NCBI RefSeq assembly: GCF_040654855.1
Contig: NZ_JBFAIU010000007.1
Span: 1-64,000, forward strand
Source of the DNA: Asanoa sp040654855
Lineage (GTDB): Bacteria > Actinomycetota > Actinomycetes > Mycobacteriales > Micromonosporaceae
Reading direction: 5' to 3'
DNA length: 64,000 nucleotides
Shown: one piece after another, positions 18,935 to 26,635 of the stretch
Layout of the letters: each line of letters starts with the position of its first letter
Position numbering within the stretch: the first letter of the stretch is position 1
The notes under the pieces: model-generated
What the model saw: the letters and a program-made list of their open reading frames with translations, nothing else
Told to the model about the DNA's origin: nothing
Database searches by the model: none
Made by a program: the position numbers and the translations under genes

Positions 18935-18954
18935 GCTCCTCGACGTCGAGGAGC
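18935..18954. repeat. Perfect 20-bp palindrome upstream of the M14 peptidase gene
   Basis: GCTCCTCGACGTCGAGGAGC reads the same on both strands. It lies 27 bases before the peptidase ATG and about 70 bases after the AAA-LuxR gene stop, both on the minus strand. On that strand it is followed by CCCCTTTG. It may terminate the regulator transcript or act as an operator or leader hairpin for the peptidase. It is too close to the start codon for a full promoter to fit downstream of it. Confidence 0.6.
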
Positions 18955-19024
18955 ACCAATGTGGAGCCTGCCGACTGTGTAGGCGTCGGTCAATGGATGG
19001 CGACCCTTGACGGATCCCTACGGT

Positions 19025-20026
19025 TTACGGGCGGCTACGGGAGGTCAACGACGGAGCGTGCGGACTGTGGCGGACGGCCCAGAGCGCCGCCTCGGTGCGC
19101 GACGCGGTGCCGGTCTTGCGCAGCAGGTTGGAGACGTGCACGGTGACGGTACGCACCGAGATGCCCAGCGCCCGCGCGATCTGCTTGTTGGCCATGCCGT
19201 CGCGCAGGCAGACCAGCACCTCGACCTCGCGCGCGGTGAGCTCGACGGTCGGCTCGGTCGGCGGCTCGCCCGCCGGCGCGACCAGCAGGTCGGCCACGTC
19301 GTCGGCCGGCGTGGTGGCGACCAGTTCGGTCAGCCGGTACGCGTTGCCGCCGGTGCGGTTCCACACCTCGTGGGCCGCGCCGGGCGTGATCTCCCGGTCC
19401 GGGTAGACCTGCGCCAGGACGCCCGCCACGTCGGCCGGCCGCAGCGGCCCGAGGTGCGCCCGGACCGCGCCGGGCGTGCCGGTGAGCCGGGCCAGCGTGC
19501 GCGCGACCAGCGGGTCGGCGCTCGGCCGGCTCGTGACCAGCAGCAGCGCCGGCAGGCCGGTCGCCGCAGCCAGCTCGCCGACCAGGTTGAGGCTGGCGGG
19601 GTCGAGGGCGTGCAGGTCCTCGACGACGAGCACGGCCGGGCCGGTGCCGGCCAGCGCGCGGACCACCCGGGTGGCGACGCGCAGCAGGGCGCCCGGCGCG
19701 AACCGCTCGACCGGGGCCGCGTCGTGCTGCGCGAGCCACGCCAACGCGGGGGTCGGCGCGGGCAGGCCGCGGGTGTCACGGCCGCTGAGCACGGCGGCCA
19801 GCCAGTCGTACGGCGCCGGCGAGTGGATCCGGGCCTGGCCGGTGAGCACCGTCCCGGGTGCGGGGTCGAGCTCGCCGAGCACGGCCGCGACCAGCGCGCT
19901 CTTGCCGGTGCCGGCGTCGCCGGTGACGACCGCGACCTGCGGCCCCGCGCCGTCGCTGAGCGCGGTCCAGGCGGCGGCCAGCTCGGCGCGTTCCCGCGCT
20001 CGACCGACCAGCGTCACCGGCATCAC
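19025..20026 (-). CDS. Compact AAA-ATPase LuxR-family regulator
   Basis: This 333-residue protein starts MMPVTLVGRARERAEL. An N-terminal AAA/STAND ATPase has Walker A GDAGTGKSALV near residue 36 and Walker B-like AVLVVEDLHALD near 130. It is joined almost directly to a C-terminal LuxR HTH (LTAREVEVLVCLRDGMANKQ and IARALGISVRTVTVHVSNLL). LAL regulators of this type are normally 850-1000 residues with a long TPR-like sensor region. Here that region is missing, so the ligand-sensing route must differ. It is divergent from a PP2C phosphatase across an inverted repeat and lies upstream of the M14 peptidase on the same strand. Confidence 0.85.
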   Translation of the reverse strand: MMPVTLVGRARERAELAAAWTALSDGAGPQVAVVTGDAGTGKSALVAAVLGELDPAPGTVLTGQARIHSPAPYDWLAAVLSGRDTRGLPAPTPALAWLAQHDAAPVERFAPGALLRVATRVVRALAGTGPAVLVVEDLHALDPASLNLVGELAAATGLPALLLVTSRPSADPLVARTLARLTGTPGAVRAHLGPLRPADVAGVLAQVYPDREITPGAAHEVWNRTGGNAYRLTELVATTPADDVADLLVAPAGEPPTEPTVELTAREVEVLVCLRDGMANKQIARALGISVRTVTVHVSNLLRKTGTASRTEAALWAVRHSPHAPSLTSRSRP

Positions 20027-20035
20027 GCGCCTACC

Positions 20036-20053
20036 CTACGAAATACTGCGTAG
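20036..20053. promoter_or_regulatory. Inverted repeat CTACG-N8-CGTAG in a divergent promoter
   Basis: Five-base arms CTACG and CGTAG are separated by AAATACTG. The 18-bp repeat is the size of a LuxR-type operator. It lies 10 bases upstream of the AAA-LuxR start and 24 bases upstream of the phosphatase start. It may serve autoregulation by the LuxR-type protein; this is inference from position. Confidence 0.35.
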
Positions 20054-20076
20054 AGACTGCGATCGACGGGTTTGAG

Positions 20077-20796
20077 ATGCTCGTACGCATGCCCCGCTTG
20101 ATCTTGCAGGCCGTGACCGTGACCGACGTCGGGCCGGCCCGGCCCAACAACGAGGACGCCGCGTTCGCCGGGCAGCGCCTGGTGGTGATCGCCGACGGGG
20201 TCGGCGGCATGCCGGCCGGCGAGACGGCCAGCCAGATCGTCATCGAGACCTTGCGCGGGCTGGAGAACGCGGACAGCGCCGATCCGGCGGCCGCGCTGGC
20301 CGGCGCCGTCGAGCAGGCCAACGCCCGGATCGCCGCCGAGGGCCAGGGCGCCGGCACGACCGTCACCGCGGGCCTCCTGCACGGCGACCAGCTCGGTCTG
20401 CTGCACGTGGGCGACTCCCGCGGCTACCTGCTCGCGGCCGGTGCGCCCGACATGGTCCGGCTGACCCGCGACGACACCTTCGTGCAGCTGCTCGTGGACC
20501 GGGGCGCGCTGACGGCCGAGGAGGCCCGCGGCCACCCGCGCCGCTCGGTGATCACGCAGGCGGTGCAGGGCGAGTCCTACCAGGCGGCCACGGCCCTGCT
20601 GCCGGTCGAGGCCGGCGACCGGCTGTTGCTGTGCAGCGACGGGCTCTCCGACTACGTCGAGGACGCGACGATCGGGCGTACGCTGCGCGAGGTTGCTGAT
20701 CTTGATGCGTGCGCCAAGGAGCTCGTGGCGCAGGCACTCGCCGCGGGCACCTACGACAACGTCACCGTGGTGGTCGCCGACGTCGTGGCGGTCTAG
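20077..20796 (+). CDS. PP2C-family Ser/Thr protein phosphatase
   Basis: This 239-residue phosphatase carries all PP2C motifs: GPARPNNEDAAF (metal-binding acidic residues), VVIADGVGGM, LLHVGDSRGYLL, LLLCSDGLSDYV and TYDNVTVVVADV. It would dephosphorylate Ser/Thr proteins in the cytosol, opposing Hanks-type kinases such as the one at 2167-4251. It has no membrane helix, unlike PstP. The start could be ATG 20077 or ATG 20089. Its stop is shared with the convergent oxidase gene through a CTAG at 20793-20796. Confidence 0.93.
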   Translation: MLVRMPRLILQAVTVTDVGPARPNNEDAAFAGQRLVVIADGVGGMPAGETASQIVIETLRGLENADSADPAAALAGAVEQANARIAAEGQGAGTTVTAGLLHGDQLGLLHVGDSRGYLLAAGAPDMVRLTRDDTFVQLLVDRGALTAEEARGHPRRSVITQAVQGESYQAATALLPVEAGDRLLLCSDGLSDYVEDATIGRTLREVADLDACAKELVAQALAAGTYDNVTVVVADVVAV

Positions 20797-22115
20797 ACCC
20801 CGAGAACCCGCTCGGTGTACGCGTTGGCGAACACCCGCCGCGGGTCGAGCCGGTCGCGCAGCGCGACGAACTCGTCGAACCGCGGGTAGACCGGCCGCAG
20901 CGACTCGGCGTCGCGATAGTGCAGCTTGCCCCAGTGCGGCCGGCCGCCCAGCTCACGGGCGACGCGCTCGACCGCCCGGAAGTAGGGCTCGTAGGGCGCA
21001 CCGACGAACTGGTGCACCGCGACGTAGACCGAGTCTCGCCCGTAGCCGTGCGACAGCGGGATGTCGTCGGCGGCGGTGAACCGCACCTCGACCGGGAACT
21101 GCACCTTGAACGGCAGCCCTTCGACGATCTTGGGCAGCTCGCTCAGCATCGTCGGGAACGCCTCGCGCGGCAGGCCGTACTCCATCTCCGTGAACCGCAC
21201 CCGGCGCGGCGTGCAGAAGACCGCGTCGGACCGTCCCGTGTAGACCCGCTCGGTGAGCGCCCGCGCGGAGATCGCGTTGATCGGACCGACCGCCGCCGGC
21301 ACCGCGCGGCCCAGCCGGCAGGCGCCGGCGAACACCGTGTTGGCGAGGAAGTCGTCGTCGAGCCAGCCGCGCCAGCCGGGCAGCGGGCGGTCGTCGGCCG
21401 GCACCCGGTTGTTGGTCTTGATCTGGACCCGATCGGTGTACGGGAACCAGTAGAGGTCGCAGTGGTCGTTGTCGGCGACCAGCTCCGGCCAGCCGGTCAG
21501 CACGTCGGCCAGCCGGCCGGGCCGCTCGTGCGCGCGCAGCGTGAACGCCTCGACGCACTGCAGGGTCACCTCGGTGAGCACGCCCAGCGCGCCGAGCCCG
21601 ACCCGGGCGGCTTCGAACACCTCGGGCGCGTTGTCCGCGTCGCAGGTCAGCACCTCACCGTTGCCGGTGACCAGGGTCAGACCGACGACGAACGTGGACA
21701 GGCAGCCGTAGGCCGCGCCGGTGCCGTGCGTACCCGTCGAGATCGCTCCGGCGATGGTCTGCGCGTCGATGTCGCCGAGGTTGGGCAGGGCGAGGCCGTG
21801 GGTCGCGAGCAGCGCGTTGAGGGTCGCGAGCGTCATCCCGGCGGGCACGGTCACCCGGCGCCGCCGCGGGTCGACGTCGACCGGTCCGGCCAGCGCGCCC
21901 AGGTCGACCCGCACACCGTCGGTGACGGCGATGTCGGTGAAGGAATGCCCGGAGCCGACCGGCTTGACCCGCTCACCGCGGTTGGCGGCGGCCACGACGA
22001 CCTGGGCCAGCTTGTCGACGCTGCCGGGTCGTGCGACGCTCCCGGCGGCCCGCTGATTGCCCGCCCAGTTGCGCCATTGGGGCACGCTGGTCATGGCTGC
22101 TCGACTCGCGGTCAT
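20793..22115 (-). CDS. FAD-linked sugar-1,4-lactone oxidase (D-arabinono-1,4-lactone oxidase family)
   Basis: This 440-residue flavoprotein starts at ATG 22115, with GGAGG six bases upstream; an ATG at 22145 lacks such a site. The N-terminal FAD_binding_4 (PCMH) domain has RVKPVGSGHSFTDIAVTDGV, whose HSF motif is the flavin site, and GAISTGTHGTGAAYG. The C-terminal ALO domain ends with GKLHYRDAESLRPVYPRFDE, as in L-gulono- and D-arabinono-lactone oxidases. It oxidises an aldonolactone or alditol using oxygen; the exact sugar is not known. It is divergent from a TetR regulator, with a palindrome just before its start. Confidence 0.92.
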   Translation of the reverse strand: MTASRAAMTSVPQWRNWAGNQRAAGSVARPGSVDKLAQVVVAAANRGERVKPVGSGHSFTDIAVTDGVRVDLGALAGPVDVDPRRRRVTVPAGMTLATLNALLATHGLALPNLGDIDAQTIAGAISTGTHGTGAAYGCLSTFVVGLTLVTGNGEVLTCDADNAPEVFEAARVGLGALGVLTEVTLQCVEAFTLRAHERPGRLADVLTGWPELVADNDHCDLYWFPYTDRVQIKTNNRVPADDRPLPGWRGWLDDDFLANTVFAGACRLGRAVPAAVGPINAISARALTERVYTGRSDAVFCTPRRVRFTEMEYGLPREAFPTMLSELPKIVEGLPFKVQFPVEVRFTAADDIPLSHGYGRDSVYVAVHQFVGAPYEPYFRAVERVARELGGRPHWGKLHYRDAESLRPVYPRFDEFVALRDRLDPRRVFANAYTERVLGV

Positions 22116-22128
22116 GGCGGCCTCCACA

Positions 22129-22147
22129 ATATGAACAGCATTCATAT
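22129..22147. promoter_or_regulatory. Operator-like palindrome ATATGAA-N5-TTCATAT
   Basis: A perfect 7-bp inverted repeat with a CAGCA spacer stands out as AT-rich in a GC-rich region. It lies 14 bases upstream of the oxidase start, in the gap between the oxidase and the divergent TetR gene. Size and place fit a TetR-family operator that would repress the oxidase. Confidence 0.55.
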
Positions 22148-22293
22148 CAGTGTTCGGGGCCGCGCGTAAGAGTGTGCTCGAGATAGTCCGCGCAAATACC
22201 GCCCTTCTGCTGAATACCTCTCATCCGGGTTGCTCGTTGATCCGAGTAACGTTCCCCCCGCGCGGGGCCGAAAGAGGAAGGATGTGGTGAGGC

Positions 22294-22923
22294 ATGACGA
22301 CATCAGCCGTCACCACGGGCCCGCTGCGCCGGGTGCCGGTGCAAGGCCGCAGTGTGGCCCGTGTCCAGCGGATGCTCGACGCGTGCGCCGAGATCGTCGA
22401 CGAGGTCGGCTACGAGGGCCTGACGACCACTTTGCTCGCCGAGCGGGCCGAGGTGGCGATCGGCTCGGTCTACCAGTTCTTCCCGGACAAGCGGGCCATC
22501 GTCCAGGCGCTCACGCTGCGCAACATGGAGGCCTACCTGGAGCGGCTGGCCAACCGGTTCGGCAGCGGCACGTTCGCCGACTGGTGGGAAGGCGTCGACG
22601 CCGGCATCGACGAGTACATCGAGATGCACCGCACCGTGCCCGGCTTCCGGACCCTGCACTTCGGCGACGTCGTCGACGTGCACCTGCTCGACGAGGAGCG
22701 CGACAACAACGCGGTCATCGCCGAACAGCTCGCCCGGCTGCTCGTCGAGCAGTTCCACGTGGCCGACGAGCCACGCCTGCGGTTCGCCCTGGAAATCGCG
22801 GTCGAGGCCGCCGACGCGCTGATCAAGCTGGCGTTCCGCCGCCGCACCGACGGAGACGAGCAGGTGCTCGCGGAGGCCAAGGCGCTGATCCGCGAATACC
22901 TGCACCGGCACGTCTCGGTGTAG
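22294..22923 (+). CDS. TetR-family transcriptional regulator
   Basis: This 209-residue protein has an N-terminal TetR HTH at about residues 25-70 (VDEVGYEGLTTTLLAERAEV and IGSVYQFFPDKRAIVQAL). The remainder is a helical ligand-binding domain. It is divergent from the sugar-lactone oxidase. The palindrome at 22129-22147 in the gap is a likely binding site, so it probably represses the oxidase and perhaps itself. Confidence 0.92.
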   Translation: MTTSAVTTGPLRRVPVQGRSVARVQRMLDACAEIVDEVGYEGLTTTLLAERAEVAIGSVYQFFPDKRAIVQALTLRNMEAYLERLANRFGSGTFADWWEGVDAGIDEYIEMHRTVPGFRTLHFGDVVDVHLLDEERDNNAVIAEQLARLLVEQFHVADEPRLRFALEIAVEAADALIKLAFRRRTDGDEQVLAEAKALIREYLHRHVSV

Positions 22924-22941
22924 CGCGGCCGTCAGCCGCTG

Positions 22942-24147
22942 TCAGAGGAAGGCGTGGCCCTCGCCGCGGTAGGTCGCCTCGGCACCCACCACGGCGTCCC
23001 CCTCGACCAGGTGCAGCTCGTTGACGTGCTCGCACAGCTCGCCGGCCTTCGCGTGCCGGAACCAGACCCGGTCGCCGATCCGCAACGGATCGGCGGCCGG
23101 GCCGCGTAGCGGGGTCTGCACCTCGCCGGCGCCCTCGGTGCCGATCAGCGTGAGCCCGGCGGGCAGCCACGGAGTCGGCTGCCGGCTCGGCTCCGTCGGT
23201 CCCGACGCGATCCAGCCGCCGCCCAGCACGGTGACCAGGCCGTTGCCCGGTCGCCGGACGACCGGCTGCGCGAAGAACGCGGCCGGGGTCGGGCGCCAGG
23301 CCGTGTAGGCGTCGAACAGCGTCGGGCCGTAGAGCCCGGAGCCGGCGGTGATCTCGGTGACCGCCGGGTCGGCGCCGGTGAGCCGGACGCTGCCGGTGCC
23401 GCCGCCGTTGACGAACTCCAGGTCGGCGACCTCGCGGACGGCGTCGACCGCGGCACCGCGGCGGGCCAGCAGCTCGCGGTAGGAGCGGCGCTGGATCGCC
23501 CGGATCGCCAGGCCCCGTGCGCGGCGGCCGGGTGGTGCGTCGCCCAGGCCGGCGATCTGTGCCTCGTACGACATGATCCCGACCAGCCGGAACGCGGGGC
23601 GCTTGGCGATCGCCTCGGCGAGCGCGCGGGCCTCGCCGGGCGCGTGCACCGGCGAGCGGAACACGCCCAGGTGGACCCGCCCGCCGGCGAGCCGGTAGGA
23701 CGCGTCGAGGTCGATGCAGAGCCGGATCTCCGCGGCTCCCGTCACCGACTCGACGAAGTCGAGCTGTTCCGCACTGTCCACCATCAGGGTGACACCGGCC
23801 CGCAGCCGGTCGTCGCGGGCCAGGTCACGCAGGGCGGCGCGGTCGGCGGTCGGATAGGCGACTACGGCGTCGTCCGTAACGCCGCCGCGGACCAGCCAGT
23901 TGGCCTCGGCGAGTGTGAAGGCGAGCACACCTTGCCAGCCCGGCCGGCGCAGCACCCGGGTGAGCAGGGCGCGGCAGCGCACCGACTTGCTCGCGACCCG
24001 CAGCGGCTTGCCGGCAGCGCGTGTGACCAGGGCATCCGCGTTGGCGTCGAACGCCGCGAGGTCGACGACGGCGAACGGCGGATCGATTTCCGCGGTCGCC
24101 AGGTCGAGCCTTGCCCTTTGCGAGGTTTCGGGGGTTTTACCGGACAC
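22942..24147 (-). CDS. Alanine racemase N-fold PLP enzyme (D-threonine aldolase / D-amino-acid deaminase-like)
   Basis: This protein of about 401 residues starts at GTG 24147, though no clear ribosome site decides it. The N-terminal PLP barrel begins PFAVVDLAAFDANADAL and has VASKSVRCRALLTRVL, where Lys of ASKS is the PLP lysine. It continues with VGIMSYEAQIAG and FVNGGGTGSV, a phosphate-binding loop. The C-terminal domain has GDRVWFRHAKAGELCEHVNE, whose His and Cys fit the metal site of the D-threonine aldolase-like group. It probably acts on D-3-hydroxy or other D-amino acids; the substrate is open. In actinomycetes this gene is often near sugar-lactone oxidases, as here. Confidence 0.85.
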   Translation of the reverse strand: MSGKTPETSQRARLDLATAEIDPPFAVVDLAAFDANADALVTRAAGKPLRVASKSVRCRALLTRVLRRPGWQGVLAFTLAEANWLVRGGVTDDAVVAYPTADRAALRDLARDDRLRAGVTLMVDSAEQLDFVESVTGAAEIRLCIDLDASYRLAGGRVHLGVFRSPVHAPGEARALAEAIAKRPAFRLVGIMSYEAQIAGLGDAPPGRRARGLAIRAIQRRSYRELLARRGAAVDAVREVADLEFVNGGGTGSVRLTGADPAVTEITAGSGLYGPTLFDAYTAWRPTPAAFFAQPVVRRPGNGLVTVLGGGWIASGPTEPSRQPTPWLPAGLTLIGTEGAGEVQTPLRGPAADPLRIGDRVWFRHAKAGELCEHVNELHLVEGDAVVGAEATYRGEGHAFL

Positions 24148-24436
24148 ATCTGCACGGTAGCGGGTGGGAATGCAATGCGAAACACCCTCGTGTATTACGG
24201 GTCCTCCAGGGTGAATCGCTGCAGCTAGGGTCAGGGGAATGTCGGGGTGGGCGTGATCGTCCGCGCCGCTAAAGTGTGGTTCGGGGGAGCCCAGCGATGG
24301 GCCGGCACGCGGAGGTACGGCCATCGACACGAATGTCAGCGGCGAAGAGCTAGATCCGCCCGCCGAACGATCCCGCGCGTCCGCCACCAACCGTTCGCAG
24401 CAGGTCGACCTCTCCGGTGCGAGCGCCCTGCGGGCC

Positions 24437-26635
24437 GTGCTCCGCATCCGCCCGTTCCGCCGGCTGTGGCTGGTGCTCGGCGTCGCCTCCCTCGGTGACT
24501 GGCTGGGCCTGCTGGCCACCTCGATCTTCGCGTCGGCACAGGTCAGCGGCGACACGGCGAAGGGCCTCGCGTTCGGCGGCGTGATCGCCGTACGCCTGCT
24601 GCCGGCTCTTGTCCTCGGCCCCGTTGCCGGCGTGCTGGCCGACCGGTTCGACCGCCGCTACACCATGGTCATCTGCGACCTGCTGCGGTTCGTGCTGTTC
24701 GCGTCGATCCCGCTGGTCGCGCTGCTCGGCTTCTCCGGCGGGCTGGTCGTCGGGTGGGCGGCGATCGCCACCTTCATCATCGAGGCGATCACGCTGATCT
24801 GGATCCCGGCCAAGGAGGCCGCGGTCCCGAACCTGATCCCCAAGGCCCGGCTCGAGGTCTCCAACCAGCTGACCCTGATCACGACGTACGGGCTGACGCC
24901 GGTGCTCGCGGCGATCGGCCTGGCCGCGCTGGACGCCAGCGTCCGGGGCATCACCGGCACCGAGCCGGCCAACTGGGCCGAGCCCGCCCAGCTCGCGCTC
25001 TGGTTCAACGCGTTCTCCCGGCTGGCCACCGCGATCGTCGTCTTCTACGGCATCAAGGAGATCAGCGGCCGCAGCTCGCAGGAGGACCGCGAGAACACCA
25101 GCATGCTGCGGCAGTTCGTTGACGGCTGGAAGTTCATCGGCAACTCGCCGCTCGTCCGCGGCCTGGTCCTGGGCATCTTCGGCGCGTTCGCCGGCGGTGG
25201 CGTGGTGATCGGCACCGCCCGGTTCTTCACCCAGTCCCTCGACGCCGGTGACGCCGCCTTCTACCTGCTGTTCGCGTTCCTGTTCGTCGGGCTCTCGGTC
25301 GGCATCGGCCTCGGTCCGGCGATCATCAAGGACCTGTCGCGGCGGCGCTGGTTCGGCATGAGCATCGTGCTGGCCGCCGCGTCCGTGATCGTCCTGGCCG
25401 CCTCGATCCACCTGTCGATGGCGATCGTCGGCGCGGTCCTGGTCGGCGCCGGCGCGGGCATGGCGTTCCTCGCCGGCATCACGCTGCTGGGTCAGGAGGT
25501 CGCCGACGAGGTACGCGGCCGCGTGTTCGCGGTGGTCCAGACCGGCACCCGCGTGGTCCTGATGATCGCGATCGCGCTGTCCAGCCTGCTGGTCGGCGTC
25601 GGCGGCTCGCGCAAGCTGGAGCTGGCCTCGCTGGGCGTCTCGATCTCCTCGACGCGGCTGCTCCTGCTGATCGCGGGCGTGGCCGGCATCCTGTCCGGGA
25701 TCAGCGCCTTCAAGCAGATGGACGACAAGCCCGGCGTCGGCGTGCTGGCCGACCTCTGGGGCTCGATGCGTGGCCGCCCGCTCTCGCCGGCCGAGCCGTC
25801 CGCCTGGCGCGGCGTGTTCGTGGTCTTCGAGGGCGGCGAGGGCAGCGGCAAGTCGACCCAGGTCACCGCGCTGGCCGAGGCGCTGCGGGCCGAGGGGCGC
25901 GACGTCGTCGTGACCCGCGAGCCCGGCGCCACCGACGTCGGGGTCCGGATCCGCGAGATGGTGCTGTCGGGCGACACCGACCTGTCGCCCCGGGCCGAGG
26001 CGCTGCTCTATGCGGCCGACCGGGCCCACCACGTGGCCACGGTCGTGCGGCCGGCGCTGGCCCGCGGCGCGGTCGTGATCAGCGACCGGTACGTCGACTC
26101 GTCGCTGGCCTACCAGGGCGCCGGGCGCACGTTGCCGGTCGAAGAGGTCTCCTGGCTCTCGTCCTGGGCGACCGGTGGGCTCAAGCCCGACCTCGTGGTG
26201 CTGCTCGACATCGACCCCACGGCCGGCCTGGCCCGGGTCGCCGCGCGGGGTGCGCACGACCGGCTCGAGACCGAGTCGCTGGCGTTCCACGAGCGCGTCC
26301 GTTACGCGTTCCTCGACCTGGCCGCCGCGGACCCGCGGCGCTATCTGGTTCTCGACGGCACGCGGCCGGCCGACGAGATCGCGCTGGCGGTGTTCGACCG
26401 GGTGACGCCGATGTTGGGTGATCCGGGCCCGGAGCACCCCGGGCCGGCCAAACAGCCCGACACCTCGACCGAGCCGGAGTTGTCGGAGCAGGAGATAGCC
26501 TCGATTGCCGAGGCGGCGCAGCGGGGCGAGCCCGACTCCGGCCCGACCGAAACGGACGAACCGGACGAAGGCCAGCCCCGGATGTCCGTGCAGCGGGCCG
26601 TACCGCCTGATCGGGAGTTGGAACCACGTGGCTGA
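24437..26635 (+). CDS. tmk: Thymidylate kinase with N-terminal MFS-like membrane domain
   Basis: The ATG/GTG-based frame gives 732 residues from GTG 24437. Residues about 1-420 are an MFS-like 11-12 helix domain (LADRFDRRYTMVI motif between helices 2 and 3). Residues about 459-665 are dTMP kinase: P-loop FEGGEGSGKSTQ, DR(Y) motif ISDRYVDSSLAYQG and VLLDIDPTAGLARV. An acidic tail follows. It makes dTDP for DNA synthesis. The same fusion is known in streptomycetes and Micromonosporaceae; the membrane half has no established role. The frame stays open and codon-like upstream to 24257 (ATNRSQQVDLSGASALRAV precedes GTG 24437) without a standard start codon, so the true start is probably earlier. 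holB overlaps its end by eight bases. Confidence 0.92.
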   Translation: MLRIRPFRRLWLVLGVASLGDWLGLLATSIFASAQVSGDTAKGLAFGGVIAVRLLPALVLGPVAGVLADRFDRRYTMVICDLLRFVLFASIPLVALLGFSGGLVVGWAAIATFIIEAITLIWIPAKEAAVPNLIPKARLEVSNQLTLITTYGLTPVLAAIGLAALDASVRGITGTEPANWAEPAQLALWFNAFSRLATAIVVFYGIKEISGRSSQEDRENTSMLRQFVDGWKFIGNSPLVRGLVLGIFGAFAGGGVVIGTARFFTQSLDAGDAAFYLLFAFLFVGLSVGIGLGPAIIKDLSRRRWFGMSIVLAAASVIVLAASIHLSMAIVGAVLVGAGAGMAFLAGITLLGQEVADEVRGRVFAVVQTGTRVVLMIAIALSSLLVGVGGSRKLELASLGVSISSTRLLLLIAGVAGILSGISAFKQMDDKPGVGVLADLWGSMRGRPLSPAEPSAWRGVFVVFEGGEGSGKSTQVTALAEALRAEGRDVVVTREPGATDVGVRIREMVLSGDTDLSPRAEALLYAADRAHHVATVVRPALARGAVVISDRYVDSSLAYQGAGRTLPVEEVSWLSSWATGGLKPDLVVLLDIDPTAGLARVAARGAHDRLETESLAFHERVRYAFLDLAAADPRRYLVLDGTRPADEIALAVFDRVTPMLGDPGPEHPGPAKQPDTSTEPELSEQEIASIAEAAQRGEPDSGPTETDEPDEGQPRMSVQRAVPPDRELEPRG

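Noticed and set aside
22924..22941. Small hairpin GCGGC-CGTCA-GCCGC between TetR and the racemase-like gene as a terminator
   Set aside because: A 5-bp stem in high-GC DNA is within chance expectation and has no following T run.
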